Positions 11,527-21,032 of a stretch of 64,000 nucleotides of DNA are shown here, one piece after another. The DNA lies in NCBI GenBank assembly GCA_029339195.1, contig JAPTJF010000234.1:1-64000 (forward strand). The letters run 5' to 3'. Position 1 is the stretch's first letter; every line of letters begins with the position of its first letter. Source of the DNA: Micractinium sp. NFX-FRZ. Lineage: Eukaryota; Chlorophyta; Trebouxiophyceae; Chlorellales; Chlorellaceae. The position numbers and the translations under genes are program-made. Below the pieces are notes generated by a model. The model worked only from the letters and a program-made list of their open reading frames with translations. It was not told where the DNA came from and made no database searches.

Positions 11527-12746
11527 CTTAAAATTTATGTTATTTTAATCAATAATTCGAATTAATTGCCAATGGTCTTTTGGCAGTGCAGCTCAACAGT
11601 GATGCCCAGCAGCCCTGGTAAAGCATGCCTGCCAGTCCGGCATGGAAGCATGCGCGTGCAATGCAACACACAGCATGGGTGCCACCCGCCCTGCCCCGCC
11701 CTGCCCAGCTGCCCCCGCCCACCTGCTTCACGACCTCAGCGGGGCTGTGCAGGTCGATCAGGCGCTTGTGGATCTTCATCTCAAAGCTGCAGGGGTGAGG
11801 GTGAAAAACAACAGGACCAAATTAATGCCAAACTTTTGTGGCATTTGTGGCGGTGGTGGCCAGGTGGTGACGGCGGGGAGCGAGGGGAACGAGACTGGGC
11901 CAAGCGTCCATGCCAAGCTTGCAGGCGGCTGCAATGAGGGCCCCACGGACAGCTGCTGCCGACCGCCTGCCATCGGCCATGCTGGCTGGCTCCAACGGCA
12001 AGAAAATGGCACATCGCTCCCATGCTGCTCACCGGTCCCAGGTGTTGGTACCTGCAGAAGGGGCAGCGGGGGCGGGGCGGGGCGGTGAGAAAGAACTACA
12101 GGTGCCTGCAATCACTGCTGTGACCCCACACGCGCCTGCGGCCTGCCACCTGGCACCACCAGCAAAGCCAGGACGCCAGCAGCAGCATCCCTTCCGTCCC
12201 TCTGCTGCGCACGCTTCATCAGCGCGTAAAGTCGATGGTTGAGCATGGGGACATGCAGACGTGAGGCGGTGGTCTCACCCACTCCAGCCGCCCTCCCACT
12301 CCCAGCCTCTCAGCCGCCAGGATGAGTCTCGCAACAGGGCTCGCCTCCTCAAAGAAGGGGAATTTGACTCACCGTTACCGCAGGGGGACTTGCGGGTGGT
12401 GATCTTGAGCACGCGGGTGGGCATGCGCACGGGGCCCTTCACCTTGAGCTGCTTGTCCTTGGCGCCACGGATCAGGTCAGCGCACACTGCAGGCGGTACA
12501 GGGAAGCAGACAGGTGGCTGGGTGTGAGTGACGGGCCGGCAACGGAGCGCCAGCGAGCATCGACGTGTGCCGAGTGCTGCGCCCGCACAGCTCTGCGCTC
12601 GTCAGCTCAGCACTATGCTAAAAACGCTCACCCTTCTCCAGGTTCTTCACGTTCTTGGAGGTCAGGGTAATGCGGATGCGGTGGATGGGGGCGGCCTCGG
12701 CCTCCTCCACGCCAGGCTTCTGGGCGGGCTTGATAGCGGTGGCCAT
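11243..12746 (-). CDS. RPS20: Small ribosomal subunit protein uS10 (S20e)
   Basis: Six exons: 12746..12632, 12486..12373, 12051..12033, 11786..11723, 11469..11431, 11263..11243. They give 124 codons (123 residues), the normal length for eukaryotic uS10. Diagnostic stretches are [73 protein letters not shown] and the C-terminal [13 protein letters not shown]. The protein is a cytosolic 40S head component. Exon 3 is a 19-base micro-exon (TNTWD plus flanking split codons), and the last exon has only 21 bases. The fourth intron (11722..11470) holds a 28-A tract and an AT-rich patch. The gene diverges from the MCRS1-like gene, with 559 bases between the start codons. Confidence 0.97.
11495..11573. 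repeat. A28 homopolymer followed by an AT-rich patch, in an RPS20 intron
   Basis: Twenty-eight consecutive A at 11495-11522, then about 50 bases that are nearly all A/T, the only such patch in an otherwise GC-rich window. On the coding strand it is a T tract lying 25 bases before the exon 5 acceptor. Confidence 0.9.
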
Positions 12747-13305
12747 CTGCGGGCGGGCGGGCGAGAGGCAGGAGGCGGGAGGCGGCAGCGGCGGTGGTCG
12801 GTGTGTGCTGCGGCTTGGCTCGCGCAGCATCGCCGCCCACATTGCGGACCCACATCGGGCCAGAATTTGAACGAGCAGGGTGCCGCAAGTGCAGGCGCAC
12901 AGCCACAACATGCAGCACCCACAGTGGCAACCGCTGCCGTTGCTTCAACAGCAATGACGTGCTGGAAAAATGAAAATAGTCCGGCTGCAAGCGCTCAACA
13001 CACACTTCGCCGCCCCTCTCTGCATGGCCATGCTCCCGAAGCCTGCAGGGCGCACCTTGTCCCCGAGTCAGCGCTTAGAGGTAAGCCTGTCACTGAGGGC
13101 GGTGCGAAGAGGGCTCTGCAGGCCCCGGGCACCCATTTGGGCGGGAGGCTAGCCAGCGGAAGAAGGCGGCCGGCCCAATGCGGCCACAAGGGCCCTGTTT
13201 CGAATTGTCTCAACGCCCTTTCACTTGGCAATTACGCTCAAAAACACTCAGGCTGCCGCAGCGTCCGCACGGGCTGCCTGCCTGAAGCCAAGTCCCGGCA
13301 GCGTC
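12747..13305. other. Divergent intergenic region (RPS20 / MCRS1-like)
   Basis: Shared upstream region of two oppositely transcribed genes; probably holds both promoters. I see no clear TATA box or repeated element. Confidence 0.5.
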
Positions 13306-15598
13306 ATGGAGAGCGCCGAACTCTCGCCCACGGACGGGGCCGCAAAGCGGGAGGCGGGTGAGGCATGCTGCTAGGCATTCTGCAAGGTTTCAGGAGGCCT
13401 GTGGGACCACATGTGCTCGAGCGCTGATCTCTATCTCTCCTGCCCTGCAGAGGCCAACCAAGGGTCCCGAGCTTTAAAGCGCAAGAAGACAGTAACTTGG
13501 GCGGACGACGACCTTGAGGGCCTGCCGCTGGTGGCGGCGGGAGCAGCAGCGGAGGCGGCGGTAGGAGCGGCGGCGCCCGCCGGCGGGAGCCCCGCGGCTG
13601 CAGCGGTGGGCGGGGCTGGAGGCAGCTCGATGGCCGAGCAGCAGCAGCAGCAGGAGGGGGAGGAGAAGCAGGCGCCAGTGGTGGTGCTGGCCTGTGATGG
13701 GCTCTTTGATGCGCTCAGCCTCGACCTGCTGCAGCAGCAAGGTGGGTGGCCGGGCAGGGCGGGGTGAGCAGGTGGCAGCGGTGCTGCAGCAGGGTTGAGA
13801 TTGGTCGCCGCACGGGCCAAGCAGTGTCATGTATCATGCATTTTCCTCTGTTGTTCTCCCACAACTACACCACCACCACCTTTTTGCCTTCTCTCGCAGA
13901 CTCTCGGTGGCACCACCTCCTGCCGCCACACCACCTCTCACCCGCCACTCCCTCGCCTTTTGTTTGCCTGCAGTCGTAACTCCCGAGCCTTCCAGCAATG
14001 GCGAGCCGCTCAGCCGGCGGCAGCTGCTGGAGCGGCGCCTGTCTCGCACGGAGCAGCTGCAGGGTCTGTATGAAACCGAGCTGTGGGCTCTGCTTGAAGA
14101 GCTGCGCCTGAGGCATGCCCAGTTTGCTGCACAGCCGGGGCAAGGTGTGTGGAAGCACAGCGGCAGCAGCGATTCGGGTGCACAGGCTGCGACAAGGCAG
14201 CAGGATGTGACGGCTGCAGCGGAGGAGCAGGAGAAGGAGCAGCCCGCACGCAAGCGGCCAAAGCAGAAGCAGAAGAAGGAGCAGCAGCAGCAGCAGCACA
14301 AGAAGGCAGAGGCGGAGGCAGCAGCAGCAGCGGGAGTGTCAGCAGCAGAACCACATGCAGAGGACAGAAAAAAGGGCCCTGCAGCTGAGGGCGAGGCAGC
14401 CGTCCCCGGCAGCGCGCTGCGCGCACTCTGGGAGCGGCAGCGGCAGAGTGGCGAGCAGCAGGCGGAGCAGGGCGGCAAGCCAGGGAAGCAGCAAGCAGCA
14501 GCAGCAGCTGCGAAGAAGGAAGGCAAGGGGCGGCGGCAGGAGCAGAAGCAGCAGGCAGAGGCGCGGCAGGAGGCAGAGCGGGGCAATGGAACCGCGCCTG
14601 TGCCCTCACAGCAGCAGCAGCAGCAGCAGCAGCAGGCGCCAAAGGGTGGCACGCAACCAGCGGCGGCACCAGTTCCGCCGCCTCTGCTGCCTCGCTTTGA
14701 GGAGATTGAGCAGCTGATCCTGAGCGGAGCTGCTGCTGCTGCTGGCAACCCCGCCGGCCAGCCGCTGCCACCGGTGGACGAGGCTGCGCTGCTGGCAGCG
14801 CGTCGCAGCTTTGTGCAGAGGCTCGAGCTCCTGGGTCGGCTGGAGCTGGGTGCGCTGGCATCCACCTGCCGAGAGCTCGATGCTATGGGCGGCCTGGCGC
14901 TGCTGTGCGGGCGGCGGCAGCGGTACGTGCTGCGCCGTGCTGCGGTGGCGCTGGGACGCTGCACCTCGTCGCAGGGCAAGGTGGGTAGGGTGGAGTCGGG
15001 TGCTGGGGGGAGTTGGGTGGTGGAGAGGGCAGGGGCAGCGTTGTGAGGAGCATGGGGGGACGTAACGCAGTGCTGCTGCTCTTGGGTTTGGGTGCAAGGC
15101 AGCGCGCCCAGCCCGCCGCCTGCCTGCTCCACCCAGCCCCAGGATGTACGGGCACGTAGCGGCCCTTCAACTGTTGTTGCTTATCGGTCTTGATCGGGAG
15201 CAGGCGTGGAAGTTGCGCATACCTGCACTCACTTGGCAGCCTCCCTCCCTTATTGAATCCTGCAGGTGGATGTCGATCTCACAGGCGAGGGTGGGGCGGA
15301 GGAGGAGGGCGGCGGCAGCGACACCAGCGGCAGCAGCGGCGGCGGCAAGGGCGGCGCGCAGCGTGTGTCTCGCCAGCAGGCCCAGCTGTTCCTGGACCCT
15401 GCAGAGGGCTGCTGGCGGCTGCGCTGCACTGGGCGGCGGGGCATGCTCGTGAACGGCACGGCGCTGGCGCGGGGCCAGACGGCGCGCCTGCCCAGCCTCA
15501 GCCACATCAGCGTGGGCGGGGTGAGCCTGCTGTTTGTGGCAAACAGTGCGGCCACGGCGCGCGCGCTGGGCCGGTCCGGCGCGCTGCTGGCGGCCTGA
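13306..15598 (+). CDS. Microspherule protein 1-like protein with C-terminal FHA domain
   Basis: Four exons: 13306..13357, 13451..13741, 13974..14980, 15266..15598. They give 561 codons (560 residues) with phases 1, 1 and 0. The C-terminal part matches the MCRS1 layout: RRAAVALGRCTSSQGK joined to VDVDLTGEGG, then an FHA core (VSRQQAQLFLDPAEGCW, GMLVNG, ISVGGVSLLFVAN) at about residues 448-545. MCRS1 homologues are nuclear subunits of INO80- and NSL-type chromatin complexes, and their FHA domain binds phosphopeptides. Exon 3 is mostly low-complexity: K/E/A/Q-rich from about residue 150 to 310, with a run of Q at about 14610-14633. That part is probably disordered and not informative. The start at 13306 opens MESAELSPTDGAAKRE and splices in phase to the next exon. 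Confidence 0.8.
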
Positions 15599-16275
15599 AG
15601 CAGGGGGCTGCTGCTGCCTGGCGGGCGAGCACTGCTCAGCTGGTGGCAGGTGCAATGAGTCCCAGCCCACATGCTGGCTTCATGCTTCTGCACTGGCTCT
15701 TTTTTGTTGTGTGCTGGGTTTTGCTGTCAATTATTCTAGCCGCCTGCTCCACCACCTCCTTGCTTGTGGGCATGCCCACGCGTCCCAACCCAACAACCAA
15801 ACCGATTTGACTGACCGACCAACCGACCGACCGACGTATCCCGCAGTACCGCCCCACCGGACCATTTGAATATCTGACTGCACCCATTGCATGGCCCACA
15901 GGGCCTGTGTAAGCCCCACTTATCGCAATCACAAGCAGGCATCTGGACGTTGGGGGGGCCCAATTGACAAGGGGAACGGGCGACGTCTGCACGCCTGGCG
16001 GGCTGAGCTGTCGCGCGCCCACTCATCCAGCAGCCCCTCCCCTTGCCTTCAATCGAACCTGCACTTGCTGTCAACACACCTCGCTCGTCCGGACTGTCCC
16101 GCATCGCTGCAAGCGCCGTCCTTGGTGACAGTTGCTGCAGTTGTTGCCTCAGCCTCGTTCGGCGCGTCGCACCCCGTCCCGTGCGCCCCACACCGCAACT
16201 GGTGCCTCTAAAGCACCCAACTCAGCAGGCTTTAGCACCCTGGCTGCCCCCACGGCCCTTGAACAGGCCAGTCCT
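15599..16275. other. Intergenic between two plus-strand genes
   Basis: 3' region of the MCRS1-like gene and 5' region of the sugar transporter. Contains a short GACC/CCGA tandem tract at about 15808-15836 and TGTAA at 15908-15912. The frame of the next gene is open back to an ATG at 16132, so part of this may be coding. Confidence 0.5.
15908..15912 (+). promoter_or_regulatory. Putative polyadenylation signal TGTAA
   Basis: 310 bases downstream of the MCRS1-like stop codon, on the coding strand. Confidence 0.35.
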
Positions 16276-19200
16276 ATGTCGGCTGCCAAGGGGAGCCTGA
16301 CCCCGCGCTCTCCGGGGGAGGTGCACGCACAGTCGGCCAAGGACAAATTCATGGCAGACATTGGGGCCTGGGCCGGCAACGTCTCCACCTCCGTGCTCAT
16401 CGTTTTCGTGAACAAAGTGCTGCTGAAGAACTATGGGTATCACTATGCGACCACCCTGGTGAGCGGGCGGCAGAGCGCAGGAGGGGGCCCAGGGCAGTCG
16501 ATAGCGGTGGTGGGCCGCCACTGACGCCTACCCGCCCCTCCTGCCCACACCTGCCCCTGCTTGCCGCCCGCACCTTGCTCCCCTGCAGACCGCCCTGCAC
16601 TTCCTGGTCTGCTCCATCAGCATCTGGTTCGCCCAGAAGGGAGGCATGATCAAGCCCACCACAATGCCCTTCAACGGTGCGCATGCGCAGCGTGGTGGTT
16701 GCGGCTGTCCTTGGAAGACGGGCAGGGTGCTATCCAGGATCAGGCGTGGCGGCCGCATTCGCAATGTGCAGTGCTGCATCCAGGCCAGCCAGGGGAACGT
16801 GGACAGGCAGATGCAATTGCTCAGCGCAAACGAGTGCGAAGCACACCTTGCTCTGCATGCCTGAGGGTGGGCCGAATTCACCCCGCAGCAGCGCTGCCAC
16901 CTGATGCAGACACCTGCCCTGATGTCCCCATCTGCCCCCATGCTGTGCTGCGCAGACCTGATGCTGTTCACGTTCATTGCTGACATCTCCATCCTCACGC
17001 TCAACCTCTCGCTCATGCTCAACACTGTCTCCTTCTACCAGGCAAGCAGAGATGGGTGCTGGGTGCTCATCGGCGCTGTTGTTGGGTGCTGGTGGGTGCA
17101 ACAGCTACTGGCAGCATCAGCAGGCACTTGCTTGGCCTGTGCAACAACACCCTTCTGCAACTGCGCTTGCGCACGCACCCCACCACCATCGCTGCTCCGC
17201 CTCACTCCCTCCCGCGCCCCCGCCCGCCCGTGCGCAGATTGCCAAGCTGCTCATCATCCCCTTTGTGTGCTTCATCGAGTCCTTCTTCCTGGGCCGCACC
17301 TTCAGCCGCGAGGTGGTGTCGTCCATCCTGCTGGTCATCCTGGGCGTGGCAGTGGTGACGGGTGCGCAGCGGTGGCGTGTCTTGCGCATGCTTTGCTTGC
17401 ATGTCAGCTGGGTGGGCGGCATTGCTTTCCGGCCTGCTCGTTGTCGTTGCGGGGCTGCAGGGCAGCGAAGGAGCGGGGGCGGGACGCGGTGCAGGTGTGT
17501 GACACGTGATGCGCGGGGCAGCTGCGGCCTCCTGTACCTGCTCATCTCCCTGGGTACCTCCCAGCAGCATGCTCACAGGGACCCTCGTTCCCTTGCTACC
17601 CCCCTGCGTGCCCCGCCCTGCAGTGCAAGACCTGCAGCTGGACATCTCCCTGGGCGGCATGATGATCGCCGCCGTCTCCGTGGTGTCCAGCGGCCTGCAG
17701 CAGATCTTTGTGCGCACCATGCAGCAGAAGCACAAGCTGTCGGCGCACGAGCTGCTGTCTAACACGGCGCCCGCGCAGGTGGGTGCTGGCAGCCTTGCGA
17801 AGGGTCGAACAGGAGTGGGGATTGATAAGCCAAGGGGGCGCACAGGCTGCTGGCCAGCACAGCGCCGGCACTGGGTGCGCGCGGCGGCACACACACGCCT
17901 GGGCAGGGGACTGGCATTCCTCTGCGCAGGCTGCTGGCTGGAAGAGGCCCCTGCTGGTGCCGCACCGCATAGCCATGCCCACTCTCACATCACCACCCCA
18001 CACTCCCGCCCACTACCACCACACCCTCACTGCCAACAGCCTGCCGCAGTACAAGCGCGCATGCGACCAGCTTGTGCGCCACTGCCCCAGCCCGCACCTC
18101 CGCCGCCTGTCCATGTGCCCCCAAATACCTGCCCGCCCCTCAAGCCCTGGTCGCTGCTGCTTGCATGCCTACCTGCCTGTGCATGCCTGCCCCGACCTCG
18201 TTGCCTTTCCTGCTATCTCTTCTATCTCTGCCGCCCTCCAGGCGTGGTCGCTGCTGCTGGTGGGCCCCTTCCTGGACAAGCTGGTCTCCAAGGACTGGGT
18301 GTTCACCTACGACTGGACCACACGTGAGTGGCCCTCGACACAGCACATGCATCCCATCCACTTGCCCCCACGCTGGCATGTCGAGCATGTGGCAGTGCTG
18401 GCCCCGCCATGCGTCTCTGCCCTGCTCTGCCGCAGCCACTGGTCGTGCCGATAGTACTAGCACTACCCATTGCTTCCTCTTCTTTGGCCCCCCTTTTGTA
18501 TTGATCCCCACCAACAACCCGCCCTGCTGCACACCCGAACAACCCCTGCAGCCGCCATTGCGGTCCTGTTTGCCTCCTGCTCCCTGGCGGTGCTGGTCAA
18601 CGTGTCACAGTTCATGTGCCTGGGCCGCTTCTCAGCCGTCTCCTTCCAGGTGTGAGGTGTGGGCTGCGCCACAAGGGGCCGCTGGGGTGGGTGCTTCCGC
18701 ACAGGGTCTGCAGCGAGCTGCGGGGCCAGGATTGGTGCGCCTGCGCTGCTGCTCAGCCGCCGCTTTCCAGGTGGCGTGGTGGTGCACGCTGGGTTGGTTG
18801 GTACTATGGGGAGGAGGGATGGAGGGATGGGATCACATGTATGCACATGCTTTTCCGAATGCCAAGAGCCTTGCATCAAAGCCCCGCACTGGGGCCCGGC
18901 CCCGTCTGCGCCCCACCCACCACCCCGCCGCCGCCCCACCACCCCTAACCATCCCGCTGCTACCCCACCTCCCCCGCCCACCGCAGGTGCTGGGCCACAG
19001 CAAGACGGTGATGGTGCTGCTGGGCGGCTGGCTCTTCCTGGGGGACACCATCACCGCCAAGAAGTTTGGGGGCATGGCGCTGGCCGTCAGCGGCATGGTC
19101 TGGTGAGCTGCCGCTGCCGCCGGTGCTGCCTCCTGGGGGGGTGGGAGAGTGGCCGGCCTGCTTGGCGCAGGCGTGGCACAGTGGGGGGGGTGCTGCCTCA

Positions 19201-19699
19201 ACAGCGCCCGTGCCATTGCAACAACCATGTTGTTGGGAGCACGCCTATTCAGAGGCTCCCCTTGCTCACGAGTCCCTGGTCGCCTGTTGCCCCGTGTCCG
19301 ACGCGACTCCAACCCTGCGCCCCCACCCTCCAGGTACGGCAAGGCCAGCTCCTCCCAGGCCCGGGCCGCCGCAAACAAGGGCCTCAAGCCGCAGACCCCG
19401 GAGGCGGCAGACGCAACGGCGGCGGAGAAGGCCCAGCTGCTGCGCGAGATGTCGGGAGGTGGGTGGGTGCGCCAGGGCGGGTGGGGACGCCCAGGGGCAG
19501 GCCATCGCCTGCCAGGGCCCAGCGCTTGATGTTGCTGGTGACCAATGCGCCTGCACGGACCGCCTGCGCCGTCTGCACTCCTGCCCTCCAACCTGCCGCC
19601 GCGCCCGCCTGCCTTGTATGTCTCTGTCTTACAGGCAACCTGCGCGTGATGGCGAATGCAGGGACGGACGCCGCCATGCACAACCACAACAAGGTGTAG
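16276..19699 (+). CDS. Nucleotide-sugar transporter, KT group (UXT-like, drug/metabolite transporter superfamily)
   Basis: Ten exons: 16276..16458, 16589..16676, 16956..17041, 17238..17361, 17624..17778, 18242..18323, 18552..18649, 18987..19102, 19334..19458, 19635..19699. They total 374 codons (373 residues), all phases closed. The protein is polytopic, about ten helices, and matches the TPT/nucleotide-sugar family in order: VNKVLLKNYGYHYATTLTAL, NLSLMLNTVSFYQIAKLLII, IPFVCFIESFFLGRTFS, SNTAPAQAWSLLLVGPFLD, and the group marker LGHSKTVMVLLGGWLFLGD. The KT motif places it near Golgi UDP-xylose and related carriers; substrate cannot be read from sequence. Exon 3 ends CAG|GCAAGC, a GC-AG intron. 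An in-frame ATG at 16132 would add 48 basic, serine-rich residues, so a transit peptide cannot be excluded. The C-terminus is a hydrophilic tail. Confidence 0.9.
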
Positions 19700-21032
19700 G
19701 CGCCTGACAGCAAGACACCGCGGGACACCGCGGCGATGAAGCAGGCTGCTGGCGCCCTCATCGCCGCTGTCCCCATTACTTTGTTCATACGCACACCTGC
19801 ACACACGCCTGAAGCAGCGCCAGCACTCTGCTGGCGCCGACGGGCTGCGGATGCAGCGCACTCCACCACCGGCCTGCGGTGTTCAGCTCAGGCCGCGCCC
19901 CTCCCCAGCCAGCATGCGCATCGCAGGGGCGCCACCTGTTGGCTGCCCTTGGGTGCCGAACCCTTCCAAGGACACGCAATGCCTCTCCCCTTCTGCCTCC
20001 CTTTCTTCCCTGCGCACCGCCACCCCTGTGCTCTTCTCGTGACTCCTCCCTTCCCTCGACCCGCGATCGGCAGACTTCAAATCACGCATGCCAGGGTGGC
20101 GCTGCACGTCACCAATCACTCTCCCTCACTCCTCCCCCAACTTGCTGCTGCCCCCTCCTCCTGCTTGCCCTCCTCTCAGCACTTGCCCCCTTTGTCAAGC
20201 TTGTACTCCCCAACCTCCGCCCCGCCTGCGTGCCGGTCATTACACGGCGTTACAGAGCCAAGCATGAGGGAGAGGTGCTTGTTCCTGCCCACGCTGCTCA
20301 TGTGAAAGCAACTTTGTTTGAAAACAGGCAGTGTCAGCTGCTGTCATGAGGGGCAGCTGGGGCACGGCGGCAGGCAAGGTGGGCTGGCGGGGCACGGCTG
20401 GGTTTCGAGCGGCGCCAACCGGCGCAGCACCAATGAAAAGAAAACTGGGCAGGGGACGGTAGGGGAGGGGTGGTCTATCTATGGGGCGGCACGCTGCGGG
20501 GATCAAGGGGTGACCGTGGACAAGGTTGTGACAGCACATGAAGGAGTGGATGGTAGTCTACAGGGGAGAAGAGTGAAGGGGCCGGGTGTGGCCCACCTGC
20601 TGAGCTGGCAGGTGCGGACTAAATGGGGTGGCGTGCAAGCACAGGTGGGGGCCCAGCGCAGGGAAAACTAAGTGCCTGGTTTTTGCGGCCGTCGTGTGTG
20701 TGTTTCGTGTTGTTTGGGGCGGCAAGTGGGGCGCATGAGGGGAGAAAGGCGCAGGGGGACCGGTCAAGATGCCAAGATACTGGGGAGGCTGCACAGGGCG
20801 CGGGCCGCTGAGGGCGCCTGGTCGATCGAGAGCAAGGGGGGACAGACAGCTGACGGGGGTACATGAAAAAGGCAAGTATTAAGGAGATCGTGTGGGAACC
20901 ACGGTGAGTTTGTGAAGAATCTTCTGGACAGCAAGGGGGGCCGAGGGTGTCGCCAGCGCATGTGGCCGCGCGCCGTGCGCGCTGCCGCAGCAGCAGGTGC
21001 TGCGCTCGCGTGCGGGCGCCGTAAAACCGGCT
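19700..21032. other. Intergenic between converging genes
   Basis: 3' flanks of the plus-strand transporter and the minus-strand gene ending at 21033. C-rich first half, G-rich second half. No gene or repeat seen. Confidence 0.5.

Noticed and set aside
13834..15132. 432-codon minus-strand frame over the MCRS1-like gene
   Set aside because: Antisense of the CAG/GCA-rich exon 3; encodes runs of Cys, Ser and Leu and has no domain.
15808..15836. GACC/CCGA tract considered as telomeric or regulatory repeat
   Set aside because: Too short and imperfect; not a telomere-type unit for green algae.
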